Of a DNA stretch of 36,026 bases, positions 1-7,820 are shown one piece after another (the stretch's first letter is position 1; every line of letters starts with the position of its first letter). The translations under genes and the position numbers were made by a program. Origin of the DNA: ARS1285 sp038045965 (GTDB lineage: Archaea > Nanobdellota > Nanobdellia > Pacearchaeales > GW2011-AR1); contig JBBSXD010000021.1 in NCBI GenBank assembly GCA_038045965.1, positions 1 to 36,026 of the forward strand, read 5' to 3'. The notes below the pieces were generated by a model. That model saw only the letters and a list, made by a program, of their open reading frames with translations, was not told the DNA's origin and made no database searches.

Positions 1-316
1 CACCAGTAATCATATTTTTTACAAAGTCTTTGTGACCAGGAGCATCAATAATAGTTATTTGTCTTTTCGGAGTTATTAATTTTTTATAAGATAAATCTAT
101 TGTAACTCCTCTTTCTCTTTCTTCTTTAATATGATCCATAATATAAGCAAATTCAAATCCCGGTTTACCATTTCTCTCAGCCTCTTCTCTTAATTTTTTC
201 ATTTCTTGTTCTGGAACAACTCCACTAAGAAACATAAGTTGACCTACACAAGTACTTTTACCATGGTCTACATGACCTACAAAAACAACATTAAGCGTTG
301 GTTTAGTTACTGCCAT
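1..316 (-). CDS. tuf: Translation elongation factor 1-alpha (aEF1A), N-terminal part, cut by window edge
   Basis: This GTPase delivers aminoacyl-tRNA to the ribosome. Reading leftward from the ATG at 316-314, the protein begins MAVTKPTLNVVFVGHVDHGK and carries the P-loop GHVDHGKST (G1), the switch I segment RERGVTID (G2) and DAPGHKDF (G3). The remaining two thirds, including NKxD and the beta-barrel domains, lie outside the window. The archaeal/eukaryotic type is shown by the insert between G1 and G2 that reads VPEQEMKKLREEAERNGKPG. A TATA-like TTAAATATAA on the minus strand lies about 25-34 bases before the ATG, fitting a leaderless transcript. It is divergent from the methyltransferase gene at 389. 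Identification is certain; the symbol tuf is the usual archaeal label. Confidence 0.97.
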   Translation of the reverse strand, partial: MAVTKPTLNVVFVGHVDHGKSTCVGQLMFLSGVVPEQEMKKLREEAERNGKPGFEFAYIMDHIKEERERGVTIDLSYKKLITPKRQITIIDAPGHKDFVKNMITG

Positions 317-340
317 TTTTATCTGTTAAATTTTAAATAG

Positions 341-367
341 TTATATTTAAAAAAAGATGTTTATAAA
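341..367. promoter_or_regulatory. Divergent TATA boxes for EF-1A and the Rmt-like gene
   Basis: TTTATAAA at 360-367 is centred about 26 bases before the ATG at 389, and TTATATTTAA at 341-350 serves the minus-strand EF-1A start at 316. This spacing matches archaeal TBP sites for leaderless mRNAs. No clear Shine-Dalgarno motif precedes either start. Confidence 0.6.
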
Positions 368-388
368 GGTTTCTGTTTTTGATATAAT

Positions 389-1210
389 ATGGAAGAAATA
401 AAAAATAATTTTATTCAAAAAATAAAAGAAAATAAAAAATATAGAAATATAAGTGATAATGTAATTTTAAGAGAGATAGAAAATTATATGAAAAAATATC
501 AGACTGATTTGTATGATGAGAAATTTGCTGTTAAAATTATTAGAAGACAACTACATAGAATTTATAGCAGTTATCAAACTAAAGGTAAGAAAGAGATAAA
601 AAGATTATTAGACGAATTAAAAAATAATGAGAATAATGTGAAGATAATAAATGAAATTTTATCGACTACTTTATCTACTAAGGAGAGATTAGATAAATAT
701 TTTTATATATATAATAAAATATTTGAGTTATCTAAAAAACCAGAATCTATAATTGATTTAGGATGTGGATTAAACCCCATAAGCATAAATTATATGAATC
801 TAGAAAAATTAAGATATTATGCTTACGATATAAATGATTATGATATAGAATTTATTAATAAATTTTTTGATTTAATGAAGATTGATGGAAAAGCTGAAAT
901 TTTGGATATAAGAGATTTAGAAAGTTTAAGGAGAATTCCAAAATCTGATATTATATTTATGTTTAAGGTTTATGATTTAGTTGTTCCTAAGACTAAAAGG
1001 TTTAAAAAAATTGGTGAGGAAATTATAAATATTCTTAAAGAAAAATCAGAATTTATGGTGATTAGTTTTGCTACTAAAACTTTAACTAGGAAATCTATGA
1101 ACCTTCCAAGAAGAATAGGTTTTGAAATGATGTTAGATAGAAATAATCTAAAATATAGCTATATACAGACTGATAATGAGATTTATTATGTTATAAGAAA
1201 GAAAGTATAA
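389..1210 (+). CDS. Rmt/FmrO-family 16S rRNA (guanine-N7) methyltransferase homologue
   Basis: Predicted SAM-dependent rRNA methyltransferase of 273 residues, similar in length to the family. The sequence follows the Rmt/Arm/FmrO plan known from aminoglycoside-resistance enzymes that methylate N7 of 16S G1405: KKYR near residue 16, an RRQLHRIYSSY block (52-62) matching the N-terminal RNA-binding domain, STKERL (96-101), the SAM-binding motif IIDLGCGLNP (121-130) with the family's typical CGLNP, an FK pair in FMFKVYDL (190-197), SFATKTL (226-232) and a C-terminal EIYYVIRKK matching the ELIYLIKK end of RmtB. Motifs were compared from memory of RmtB. The TATA box at 360 supports the start. Neighbours are EF-1A (divergent) and PCMT downstream. 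The substrate in an archaeal ribosome is not known, and resistance should not be assumed. Confidence 0.82.
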   Translation: MEEIKNNFIQKIKENKKYRNISDNVILREIENYMKKYQTDLYDEKFAVKIIRRQLHRIYSSYQTKGKKEIKRLLDELKNNENNVKIINEILSTTLSTKERLDKYFYIYNKIFELSKKPESIIDLGCGLNPISINYMNLEKLRYYAYDINDYDIEFINKFFDLMKIDGKAEILDIRDLESLRRIPKSDIIFMFKVYDLVVPKTKRFKKIGEEIINILKEKSEFMVISFATKTLTRKSMNLPRRIGFEMMLDRNNLKYSYIQTDNEIYYVIRKKV

Positions 1211-1256
1211 AATAATTTATACAAAACTTAATTAACTTATTTCTTCTTTATATTAA

Positions 1257-1856
1257 ATGATGAAAGAAAATTTAATAAACTATTTGAAGAACCAGGAGTT
1301 TCCTGATTCTATTATAAATGCATTTAAGGTTATAGATAGAAGATATTATGTTCCTGAAGAATTTGAATCTCAAGCTTATGCAAATATAGCTTTGCCTATA
1401 GGATATGGCCAAACAATTTCGCAACCATATACAATCGCTTTCATGCTTATGCTTCTTGAATTAAAAGATAATATAAAAATTTTAGAAGTTGGTTCTGGTT
1501 CTGGTTATGTTTTGGATCTTATTAATAATATATCAAAAAATTCTCAAATATATGGAATTGAGAGAATAAAAGATTTGGTAGATAAATCTAAGAAAGTTTT
1601 GAAGTCAAAAAGTAATATAAATATTATTTTTGGAGATGGATCCAAGGGATTGATAGATGATGCTCCTTTTGACAGAATACTGGTAAGCGCATCTTCAGAC
1701 AAAATTCCCCAGAAAATTCTTGATCAGTTGACATTTGGAGGAATTTTAGTAATCCCAGTAAAAGATAAGATTGTGGTTGTTAAAAAAAATTATAGAGAAA
1801 ATGTAGTAAAGGAATATTCAGGGTTTGTTTTTGTACCTTTAATAGACTCTAATTAA
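1257..1856 (+). CDS. pcm: Protein-L-isoaspartate O-methyltransferase
   Basis: Repair enzyme that methylates L-isoaspartyl residues in aged proteins using SAM; cytoplasmic. At 199 residues it is close to the family norm. Recognisable elements are the family substrate-binding stretch GYGQTISQPYTIAFML (residues 49-64), the SAM motif I ILEVGSGSGYV, the acidic post-I segment IYGIER, and the FDRILVSAS / LVIPV motifs in the C-terminal half. Two ATG codons are adjacent (1257 and 1260), so the protein could begin MMKEN or MKEN. It lies 46 bases after the Rmt-like gene on the same strand, and the two may be co-transcribed. The following HPF-like gene converges on it, with only two bases between the ends. 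Confidence 0.93.
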   Translation: MMKENLINYLKNQEFPDSIINAFKVIDRRYYVPEEFESQAYANIALPIGYGQTISQPYTIAFMLMLLELKDNIKILEVGSGSGYVLDLINNISKNSQIYGIERIKDLVDKSKKVLKSKSNINIIFGDGSKGLIDDAPFDRILVSASSDKIPQKILDQLTFGGILVIPVKDKIVVVKKNYRENVVKEYSGFVFVPLIDSN

Positions 1857-1858
1857 AA

Positions 1859-2167
1859 TTATTTCTTGATTTTTAATTTATGCTCTATCTCATTATCTAT
1901 TTTTCTAAAAAGTTCTTTTAATACTTCCCTTAAATCCCATCCAGAAGATGTTGTTTCTATATGGAATACATTAATAGAGATTTTTGAATGAAGACTATAC
2001 TTAGGTTTTGCTCCTTCTTTTTTATGTTCTTTAAAATGCAAGTAAAAAGAAGATATATTTCTAAATTTTTTGTTAATTTTTTCTAGTTCAGAATTAATAA
2101 TTTTATCGAATAGATTTTTTTCATTATCTTTCATTAAATCTATTCCAGAAGTTTGAATTGATATCAT
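1859..2167 (-). CDS. Ribosome hibernation/HPF-like (RaiA family) protein
   Basis: A 102-residue protein with the layout of short HPF/YfiA-type ribosome hibernation factors: an amphipathic N-terminal helix (residues about 15-35), a beta strand reading SFYLHFKEHKK, a second strand with a SLHSKISINVFHIET segment, and a basic C-terminal helix reading WDLREVLKELFRKIDNEIEHKL. The WDL-x-A/V-L-x-x-x-(F/L)-x-K-I/L-E pattern is typical of the last helix in this family, which plugs the tRNA sites of idle ribosomes. Identification rests on pattern rather than a search. It shares a short divergent promoter region with the GTG-starting gene at 2217. Confidence 0.55.
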   Translation of the reverse strand: MISIQTSGIDLMKDNEKNLFDKIINSELEKINKKFRNISSFYLHFKEHKKEGAKPKYSLHSKISINVFHIETTSSGWDLREVLKELFRKIDNEIEHKLKIKK

Positions 2168-2187
2168 AATAAAATTAAGATATAGTC

Positions 2188-2199
2188 TTATATATATTT
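2188..2199. promoter_or_regulatory. Shared bidirectional TATA element
   Basis: The near-palindromic TTATATATATTT sits 18-29 bases before the GTG at 2217 and 21-32 bases before the minus-strand ATG at 2167. One AT element could therefore serve both genes. Its position is the main support for the GTG start at 2217. Confidence 0.5.
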
Positions 2200-2216
2200 T
2201 TAGGTAAATTAATCTT

Positions 2217-2945
2217 GTGTCTACAAAAATATATAAATTAGGATTTTATTTAAAATACTTTGTGGATAAATGTAATCTAACTTATGATGTGAATAAATTT
2301 CAAATTTACAGTGGTAATACTTTAGATCAGATATTAAAAATTTTTGCAGATGAAAGAGTTCCTGCTTCTATATCTCAGATTTTGCAAATAAGATACGATT
2401 TAATAAACGAAAACAGTAGTATCAGAGATTTTTATTTAGATAATTATTTTGATAGTTCAGACTTTGTTCTTCATAATAATGGAAATATTAAAATAGTTTA
2501 TACAATTGATAATGATGGTAATATCACTAAAAAAGGCAAGAAACTATTAGATATAATAAACTCTAATTTATTTAGAAAAGATAAAATATTGATTTTAGAT
2601 GATTTTTATAAATTATTAGAAGGAGAAGAATTTAGTGAAGAATATCTTAGAAAATCTAGTGAAGGATTATCAATAAAAAGAGTCAAGACAGATAAAGTTT
2701 GGAGAGTTTTAGCAAGAGATCAAGCAATTTTAAATGAGTGTGCTGATCTTATTTTTAATGAATATAAAATAAGATTTGGTAAATTAACTCCTCTAAATAG
2801 TTTAAGGCTTATGAAAGTAGATTATGCTAGGAATAAATCACAAATAAATCTTTGCTGTATTAGAGATCTTATGCATTGGTGTGATGTTAGTATTAGCGGA
2901 AGCTTTTGCAGTAATAATAGTCGTTTTATAGGAATAAGTTTATAA
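2217..2945 (+). CDS. Unknown protein, 242 residues, GTG start
   Basis: I do not recognise this family. The protein is soluble-looking, with no signal peptide or membrane segment and a mixed alpha/beta composition. The centre (residues about 85-125) reads like a beta hairpin followed by charged helices (GNIKIVYTIDNDGNITKKG). The C-terminal 35 residues contain a cysteine cluster (LCCIRDLMHWCD, then GSFCS) that could bind a metal or form part of an active site. The GTG start is favoured by the TATA element at 2188-2199. The gene ends immediately next to the end of the convergent secreted-protein gene at 2946, leaving no intergenic sequence. Confidence 0.7.
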   Translation: MSTKIYKLGFYLKYFVDKCNLTYDVNKFQIYSGNTLDQILKIFADERVPASISQILQIRYDLINENSSIRDFYLDNYFDSSDFVLHNNGNIKIVYTIDNDGNITKKGKKLLDIINSNLFRKDKILILDDFYKLLEGEEFSEEYLRKSSEGLSIKRVKTDKVWRVLARDQAILNECADLIFNEYKIRFGKLTPLNSLRLMKVDYARNKSQINLCCIRDLMHWCDVSISGSFCSNNSRFIGISL

Positions 2946-3371
2946 TTAATAAATTCTTATATAATTTGTTTTTATACAACTAAATCCTTCTGGACAATCT
3001 TCAGTATATTTTGTTTTGTATTTTCTAATTTTTATGTCTGGTTTATCTAGGTATATATTAAACTTTACATCATTATTATTTATAACATTTATCTCATAAT
3101 CTCTTTCATCTTTTATAACATGAATTTTATAAGGTTTCTCTAAATGTCTTGAATAAATTTTATATTTGTAATCATTATTTATATAATATTTATTTAGATA
3201 AATGTCATCTATATAATAACTTCTCTTATAAGTTTGATAATTACTCCCATAGTCATAATAGCAATCGTGATAATAGCCATCCCATCCTTTGCATATAGTA
3301 GCTTCAACAGTATTAATTACAAAAAATAAAAAAATAATACTGAATGATAATAAAATTATTTTTTTATTCAT
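2946..3371 (-). CDS. Secreted Tyr/Asn-rich protein 1
   Basis: 141 residues with a classical N-terminal signal: MNKK, a hydrophobic core (IILLSFSIIFLFFVINTV) and an EA-T cleavage-like site near residue 24. The mature part begins with a cysteine/tyrosine segment (CKGWDGYYHDCYYDYG), continues with very Tyr- and Lys-rich sequence, and ends with CPEGFSCIKTNYIRIY. Four cysteines suggest two disulphides. No family is recognised. It is the last and most divergent member of a minus-strand run of three secreted tyrosine-rich proteins. It probably has its own promoter, since TTTAAATAA at 3394-3402 is correctly placed before the ATG at 3371. Confidence 0.72.
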   Translation of the reverse strand: MNKKIILLSFSIIFLFFVINTVEATICKGWDGYYHDCYYDYGSNYQTYKRSYYIDDIYLNKYYINNDYKYKIYSRHLEKPYKIHVIKDERDYEINVINNNDVKFNIYLDKPDIKIRKYKTKYTEDCPEGFSCIKTNYIRIY

Positions 3372-3420
3372 TTGTTTTTATAGTTATTATTGTTTAAATA
3401 AATTATTGTGATAATTTAAT

Positions 3421-3807
3421 TTATCTATAACTCCATAATATCAAATAAGTTTCTGGTCTGGAAAGCCTTCTTGAAATGATTTCTTCTTTTTTTGAGAAAC
3501 TATAAAGATTACTATTTTCTTTATAGTTATAATTATATTCATAACTATAATATGGATAGTAAGTATTTATCTGATAAATCTTTTCATTGTAATAATTATT
3601 TTTATATAGATGAGAGATGTAGGAATTATAATTTGTAAATTTAGAATTGTAAATACCTTCATCATAATTTTTATAATTGTAACTTATAGAGGCTGATTGT
3701 GGTTTATATTCATAATAATTATTATAATGGCTAGCGAATACTAAATTATAGCTTACTGATAGAATTAATAATAATACTATAATTAAAATCAAATTTTTTA
3801 TTTTCAT
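3421..3807 (-). CDS. Secreted Tyr/Asn-rich protein 2
   Basis: 128 residues beginning with a clear signal sequence (MKIKNLILIIVLLLILSVS, small residues ending VFAS near residue 26). The mature chain is dominated by Tyr, Asn and Ser with repeated NYY, YNYN and YYPYYSYEYNYNY runs and has no cysteine. It ends in a charged tail with SRRLSRPETYLILWSYR. The ATG lies one base beyond the stop of the upstream gene (3809), so the two are almost certainly one transcript. The composition suggests a low-complexity wall, matrix or filament component; this is inference. No homologue is recognised. Confidence 0.7.
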   Translation of the reverse strand: MKIKNLILIIVLLLILSVSYNLVFASHYNNYYEYKPQSASISYNYKNYDEGIYNSKFTNYNSYISHLYKNNYYNEKIYQINTYYPYYSYEYNYNYKENSNLYSFSKKEEIISRRLSRPETYLILWSYR

Positions 3808-3808
3808 T

Positions 3809-4222
3809 TTAAATTATATAACTATAAGTGTAAGTTGGATAATAGTTATAATAAGGATAGTAATTATAATAATAAGGGGAGCCATAATATCCTAGACCAT
3901 AACCACCATAGTAATTGTAATAGCTTCCGTATCCTCCACTGAAATAAGGAGCAAATCCGTATTCTGGATAATCTATAAAAAGAGATGAAGGTCTTAAATC
4001 TCCGTGTTCATACATTTGATATCTATAATTTCCATAACTGCCTTTAAAGATGGGAACTGAATGATCATAATAAGAATTATAATCATTGTAATAATATGAG
4101 ACGCTACTCTTATAAGGATCTCCTTGATATCTATTATCGAAATAAGCAGTTGCACTTACGATATTAAGAGCTAAGATTATTATAAAAGATAAACAGATGA
4201 GTTTTTTTGTAAGATTTTTCAT
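3809..4222 (-). CDS. Secreted Tyr/Gly-rich protein 3
   Basis: 137 residues. The N-terminus is a signal peptide (MKNLTKKLICLSFIIILALN with an SATA cleavage-like site near residue 25). The C-terminal third is an extreme Tyr/Gly/Pro low-complexity region with YYGGYGLGYYGSPYYYNYY-type repeats and no cysteine after the signal. Such GY-rich sequence is found in matrix proteins, adhesins and phase-separating or dityrosine-crosslinked proteins. It is the first gene of the minus-strand trio; a TATA box (TTTATAAA, about 4243-4250) is placed about 27 bases before the ATG. The function is unknown and there is no recognised domain. Confidence 0.72.
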   Translation of the reverse strand: MKNLTKKLICLSFIIILALNIVSATAYFDNRYQGDPYKSSVSYYYNDYNSYYDHSVPIFKGSYGNYRYQMYEHGDLRPSSLFIDYPEYGFAPYFSGGYGSYYNYYGGYGLGYYGSPYYYNYYPYYNYYPTYTYSYII

Positions 4223-4289
4223 AAAAAGATATATTTCAATTGTTTATAAAACTTTTTATTTATAATTACTAAGAAGTTACTATAGAATT

Positions 4290-4354
4290 ATTTAAATCAT
4301 ACGTAATTCATCCTTTACCTTAAAAGGTGTGGATTTCTTGCGTATGATTTAAAT
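4290..4354. repeat. Nested inverted repeat between the two surface-gene blocks
   Basis: Perfect 14-base arms ATTTAAATCATACG (4290-4303) and CGTATGATTTAAAT (4341-4354) enclose a second palindrome: ATCC (4310-4313) with GGAT (4331-4334), and ACCT (4317-4320) with AGGT (4325-4328). Read on the minus strand, the innermost hairpin has the loop TTTA, like the two hairpins at 33379 and 33453. It lies between divergently transcribed genes, so an ordinary terminator role is unlikely. It could be a remnant mobile element, a structured RNA or a regulatory cruciform. Confidence 0.6.
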
Positions 4355-4430
4355 CTTTATTTGATTTCTAAGAATATCAGAAATGTTAATAAAAAATAAT
4401 TAATTTACTAAAAAAAGGTGGTAAGATAAA

Positions 4431-4449
4431 TTTATATATAAATTTAAAT
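4431..4449 (+). promoter_or_regulatory. TATA box for the 1079-residue surface protein
   Basis: An extended TTTATATATAAATTTAAAT element is centred about 25 bases before the ATG at 4462, as expected for leaderless archaeal transcription. Confidence 0.55.
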
Positions 4450-4461
4450 TAACTATTTTTT

Positions 4462-7400
4462 ATGAAAAGATGTGTTGATAAAAAGATTATTTGTAAGACT
4501 ATATCTTTTTTTATTATTTTCTTTATGACTTTTAGCGTATTTGCATATTCTGTTTTAGCAAATAGCGATGTAGCTTACATTTATAAAAGTAAAGCTGGAG
4601 TTGATAAAAATGTTGTTAAAGTTTTTGAAGAGATGGGGTTAAATGTTAAATTAATTAGTGAGAAAAACATTCCTTCTGATCTTTCTAATTATCGTTTTGT
4701 TTATGTTGGTGATGAAAGATTTAAAAGTCCTAATAATATTAAAGTTTGGAAGTATCCTTCTATAGTGTCAAATTATTTTTATGGTTCTGAATTTGGGTTA
4801 ACTGATAATGATGGAGTTTCTAAATTGGCTGCTAGTTCTCCTTTAAGTGTTAAAATTGATTCAGATATACTTAAAGTTTATACTAAAGCTAAATTTTCAG
4901 GAGGAATTAATATTCCTTATTATTTTTTAGCGGAAGGAAGTAAAGTTAGTGAGTTTAGTAAAGCAGCAGCTCCTTATATTAATAACGGAGATATTTTAGG
5001 AGATGTGATAAGTTATGGTAGTCCTGGATTAAAATTAAGTAATGGTAAGACTACTCAGAGTAATATTTGCTTTTTTGGTATTGTAGAAAGTAAATATTGG
5101 ACTGATAATGCAGTTGATTTATTTAAGCAGTGTGTAGAATATGTAGGAGTGATTTGTAAAACTGATAATGATTGTAATGGTCAACTTATTGGAGATCCTT
5201 ATTGTATAGATAATAAAATTTATCAAAATAAAAATGATTTTAGTTGTGTTGATAGTGGAACCGTTAATTCTCAATGTGTTGGAAATGAAGTTCAATCTTT
5301 AATTAAAGTTTGTTCAAATGGTTGTAGTGATGGGAAATGTATATGTTTAGATAGAGATGGGGATGGATATGATGAATGTGATGCTAATGGGGATGGAGAT
5401 GATGGGAAACCTGCTGATTGTAAAGATAATGATATAAATATTTATCCTGGAGCTTATGAAATTTGTGATGGTAAAGATAATGATTGTGATGGAATTATAG
5501 ACGAGAATAATGGGAATTGCGGACTTGGAGAATTATGTAGTTCTGGAATTTGTACTCAAGTTAAATGTAATGCTAACATAGATTGTGGAATAGATGGATT
5601 TGTAGATGGATTATTTTGTTCTCAAGATGATGTTTATCAAAATTATGTTAAATATAAATGTGATAATTCTGGAACAATAAGTTCTAGTTGTACTCAAACT
5701 GTGGAATCAAGAAAAGTAAATGATTGTGCAGATAGTTGTTCTCAAGGAGCTTGTGTAAATATTATATGTAACAATAATAATGATTGTAACGACGGAAATG
5801 TTTACACTAAAGATAGTTGTGTGAATGCTGGAACTACAAATAGTTATTGCAGTCATGAGAATATAGGATGTGTAAGCAACAATGATTGTAATGATAATAA
5901 TAATTATACAGAGGATATGTGTGTGAATTCAGGAATGACAAACAGTTATTGTAGTTATGAAGATATAAACTGTTTAACTAACACAGATTGTGGAATAGAT
6001 GGATTTGTAGATGGATTATTTTGTTCTCAAGATGATGTTTATCAAAATTATGTTAAATATAAATGTGATAATTCTGGAACAATAAGTTCTAGTTGTACTC
6101 AAACTGTGGAATCAAGAAAAGTAAATGATTGTGCAGATAGTTGTTCTCAAGGAGCTTGTGTAAATATTATATGTAACAATAATAATGATTGTAACGACGG
6201 AAATTCGGCTACTGAAGATATTTGCGTTAATCCTGGACAGATAAATAGTATGTGTACTCATGAGAATATTATGTGTATAAGCAACAACGATTGTGGTGTA
6301 GATAGATATACGGGAAATTTATTTTGCCAAGGAAAAGATATATATAGAAATTTTATTAGTTTTAGTTGTAATTCTCCAAATAATATAAACAGTTTTTGTA
6401 GTAATAATTTAGAAGCTAAAAAATTATTTTCTTGTACTTATACATGTAATAGTGGAAATTGTGTAAGATGCAATAATAATAATGATTGTAATGATAATAA
6501 TGTTAATACTAATGATGTTTGTAGATTTGAAGGAACTATAGATTCTTTTTGTAGTTATGAAGCAATAAGCTGTTCTAGTGATAATGATTGTGGTAGTGAT
6601 TCTTTTGTAGGCAATAGATTTTGCTCAAATGATGATGTTTATCAAAATTTTAGAGATGTAAGTTGTTTAAATCCTGGATCTTCTGGAAGTTTTTGTAGTT
6701 CAAATACTAATGCTCAATTAATTGAAGATTGTAATTTTGGATGTGAAAATGGAAGTTGTAAATCAAGTAATAAATGCAGTGATGGAATAGATAATGATAA
6801 TGATGGAAGAGTAGATTATCCTGATGATAGAGGATGTCTAAATAGTAATGATAACAATGAGTTTGGAGAACCTTATGGGGATTTGGATGGAGTTAATAAT
6901 TGTCAAAATGTTTACGGATGGGCTTGTGATCCAGATAATTTTAATCAAGGTATAGATGTTCATCTTTACAAAGATAATCCTGTTGAGGCAGGAGGAGTTC
7001 TTTTAGAAATTGTTAAAGCAGATATGCAAAGAGAGCCTCAAGTAGGAATACAGTGTGGCGGCAATAATTATCATGGATTTAGTTTTACTCTTCCTGCTGA
7101 TATTAAAGATGGAACTAATCATAAAATTTATGCTTATGCTATTAATATAGGAACTCTTTCAAATAATGCAGAACTTAGACAAATGCCTGTAAGTTTTGTT
7201 TGCCCAAGTCCTATTTTTTGTGTAGATAATGATAATGATGGATATGATAATTGTGATGTAGGTTCTAATGACGACGGAAAACCAAAAGATTGTAATGATA
7301 ATGATATTAATGTTTATCCTGGAGCTGTTGAGATATGTGATGGAAAAGATAATGATTGTGATGGATTAGTTGATGAATCAAATTTGTCTCCTAGTTTTAT

Positions 7401-7701
7401 TTTTAATGAAGAATGGGAGATAAGAGATTATATAAATAGTCTTCATAAATTTACATTCCTTCCTGATGGAGAAAATGATGCAAGTTCAATTAAATATGAT
7501 CAAGTTAGTGCAAATAAAGTTTGCGAATTAAAAGGATATGAAACTGCTGAAATAAAAAAAGTTTCTTCTTATGTAAGTTGCTTTGATAATAATCATGCTT
7601 ATTGGGATCCAGTAGTAAATGATTTCAAATATTTTAATGCTTGTTTGTATAATTTACATATAGAAAAGTTATTATGCACTAATCCTTTAACCTGTGGTTA
7701 A
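4462..7701 (+). CDS. Giant secreted Cys-rich protein with MopE-type Asp-rich repeats
   Basis: 1079 residues, exported by an N-terminal signal (hydrophobic about residues 12-33, ending VLA-N). Domains in order: a Rossmann/flavodoxin-like domain (about 36-230) beginning VAYIYKSKAG; a cysteine module; an Asp-rich MopE-like repeat (about 296-351) with DRDGDGYDECD, DCKDNDINIYPGA and CDGKDNDCDGIIDE; a long array of cysteine modules of the NxDCGxD / NNDCNDxN type (about 352-770); CSDGIDNDNDGRVD (about 772); a beta-sandwich-like stretch (about 807-915) with GWACDPDNFNQ; a second MopE-like repeat (about 919-975); and an unrecognised tail. The DxDxDG loops indicate calcium binding. Residues 374-446 are repeated exactly at 509-581. 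The many cysteines imply oxidative folding outside the cell. There is no C-terminal anchor. Adhesion or matrix function is inference. Confidence 0.85.
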   Translation: MKRCVDKKIICKTISFFIIFFMTFSVFAYSVLANSDVAYIYKSKAGVDKNVVKVFEEMGLNVKLISEKNIPSDLSNYRFVYVGDERFKSPNNIKVWKYPSIVSNYFYGSEFGLTDNDGVSKLAASSPLSVKIDSDILKVYTKAKFSGGINIPYYFLAEGSKVSEFSKAAAPYINNGDILGDVISYGSPGLKLSNGKTTQSNICFFGIVESKYWTDNAVDLFKQCVEYVGVICKTDNDCNGQLIGDPYCIDNKIYQNKNDFSCVDSGTVNSQCVGNEVQSLIKVCSNGCSDGKCICLDRDGDGYDECDANGDGDDGKPADCKDNDINIYPGAYEICDGKDNDCDGIIDENNGNCGLGELCSSGICTQVKCNANIDCGIDGFVDGLFCSQDDVYQNYVKYKCDNSGTISSSCTQTVESRKVNDCADSCSQGACVNIICNNNNDCNDGNVYTKDSCVNAGTTNSYCSHENIGCVSNNDCNDNNNYTEDMCVNSGMTNSYCSYEDINCLTNTDCGIDGFVDGLFCSQDDVYQNYVKYKCDNSGTISSSCTQTVESRKVNDCADSCSQGACVNIICNNNNDCNDGNSATEDICVNPGQINSMCTHENIMCISNNDCGVDRYTGNLFCQGKDIYRNFISFSCNSPNNINSFCSNNLEAKKLFSCTYTCNSGNCVRCNNNNDCNDNNVNTNDVCRFEGTIDSFCSYEAISCSSDNDCGSDSFVGNRFCSNDDVYQNFRDVSCLNPGSSGSFCSSNTNAQLIEDCNFGCENGSCKSSNKCSDGIDNDNDGRVDYPDDRGCLNSNDNNEFGEPYGDLDGVNNCQNVYGWACDPDNFNQGIDVHLYKDNPVEAGGVLLEIVKADMQREPQVGIQCGGNNYHGFSFTLPADIKDGTNHKIYAYAINIGTLSNNAELRQMPVSFVCPSPIFCVDNDNDGYDNCDVGSNDDGKPKDCNDNDINVYPGAVEICDGKDNDCDGLVDESNLSPSFIFNEEWEIRDYINSLHKFTFLPDGENDASSIKYDQVSANKVCELKGYETAEIKKVSSYVSCFDNNHAYWDPVVNDFKYFNACLYNLHIEKLLCTNPLTCG
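5581..5799 (+). repeat. Exact 219-bp internal tandem duplication, copy 1
   Basis: These 219 bases (73 codons, in frame) recur without a single difference at 5986-6204, 405 bases downstream. The repeat encodes one complete cysteine module from DCGIDGFVDGLFCSQ to CNDGN. Identity at silent sites means a recent duplication or ongoing gene conversion. Confidence 0.95.
5986..6204 (+). repeat. Exact 219-bp internal tandem duplication, copy 2
   Basis: Second copy of the module at 5581-5799. The sequences diverge immediately after the shared GACGGAAAT and differ before GATTGTGG by a base in the ACATA/ACACA stretch, so the borders are sharp. Confidence 0.95.
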
Positions 7702-7791
7702 TGTCAAGATTAGTAGTGATTTAATTTTAATTTAGAGATAGATGTTTTTCTATTTGGGGTTTCTTATTTGTCATTTTGATTACTAATAGTA

Positions 7792-7799
7792 TTTAAAAA
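7792..7799 (+). promoter_or_regulatory. TATA box deciding the start at 7821
   Basis: TTTAAAAA is centred about 25 bases before the ATG at 7821. This favours that ATG over an in-frame TTG at 7812. Confidence 0.5.
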
Positions 7800-7820
7800 G
7801 AAAATCTATATTTGTGGTTT

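Noticed and set aside
389..1210. Calling the Rmt-like gene an aminoglycoside-resistance gene
   Set aside because: Family membership does not show resistance; archaeal ribosomes differ and there is no mobile context.
4462..7701. Copper acquisition role from the MopE-type repeats
   Set aside because: The copper site of MopE depends on specific features outside these Asp-rich repeats; DxDxDG loops point to calcium binding instead.
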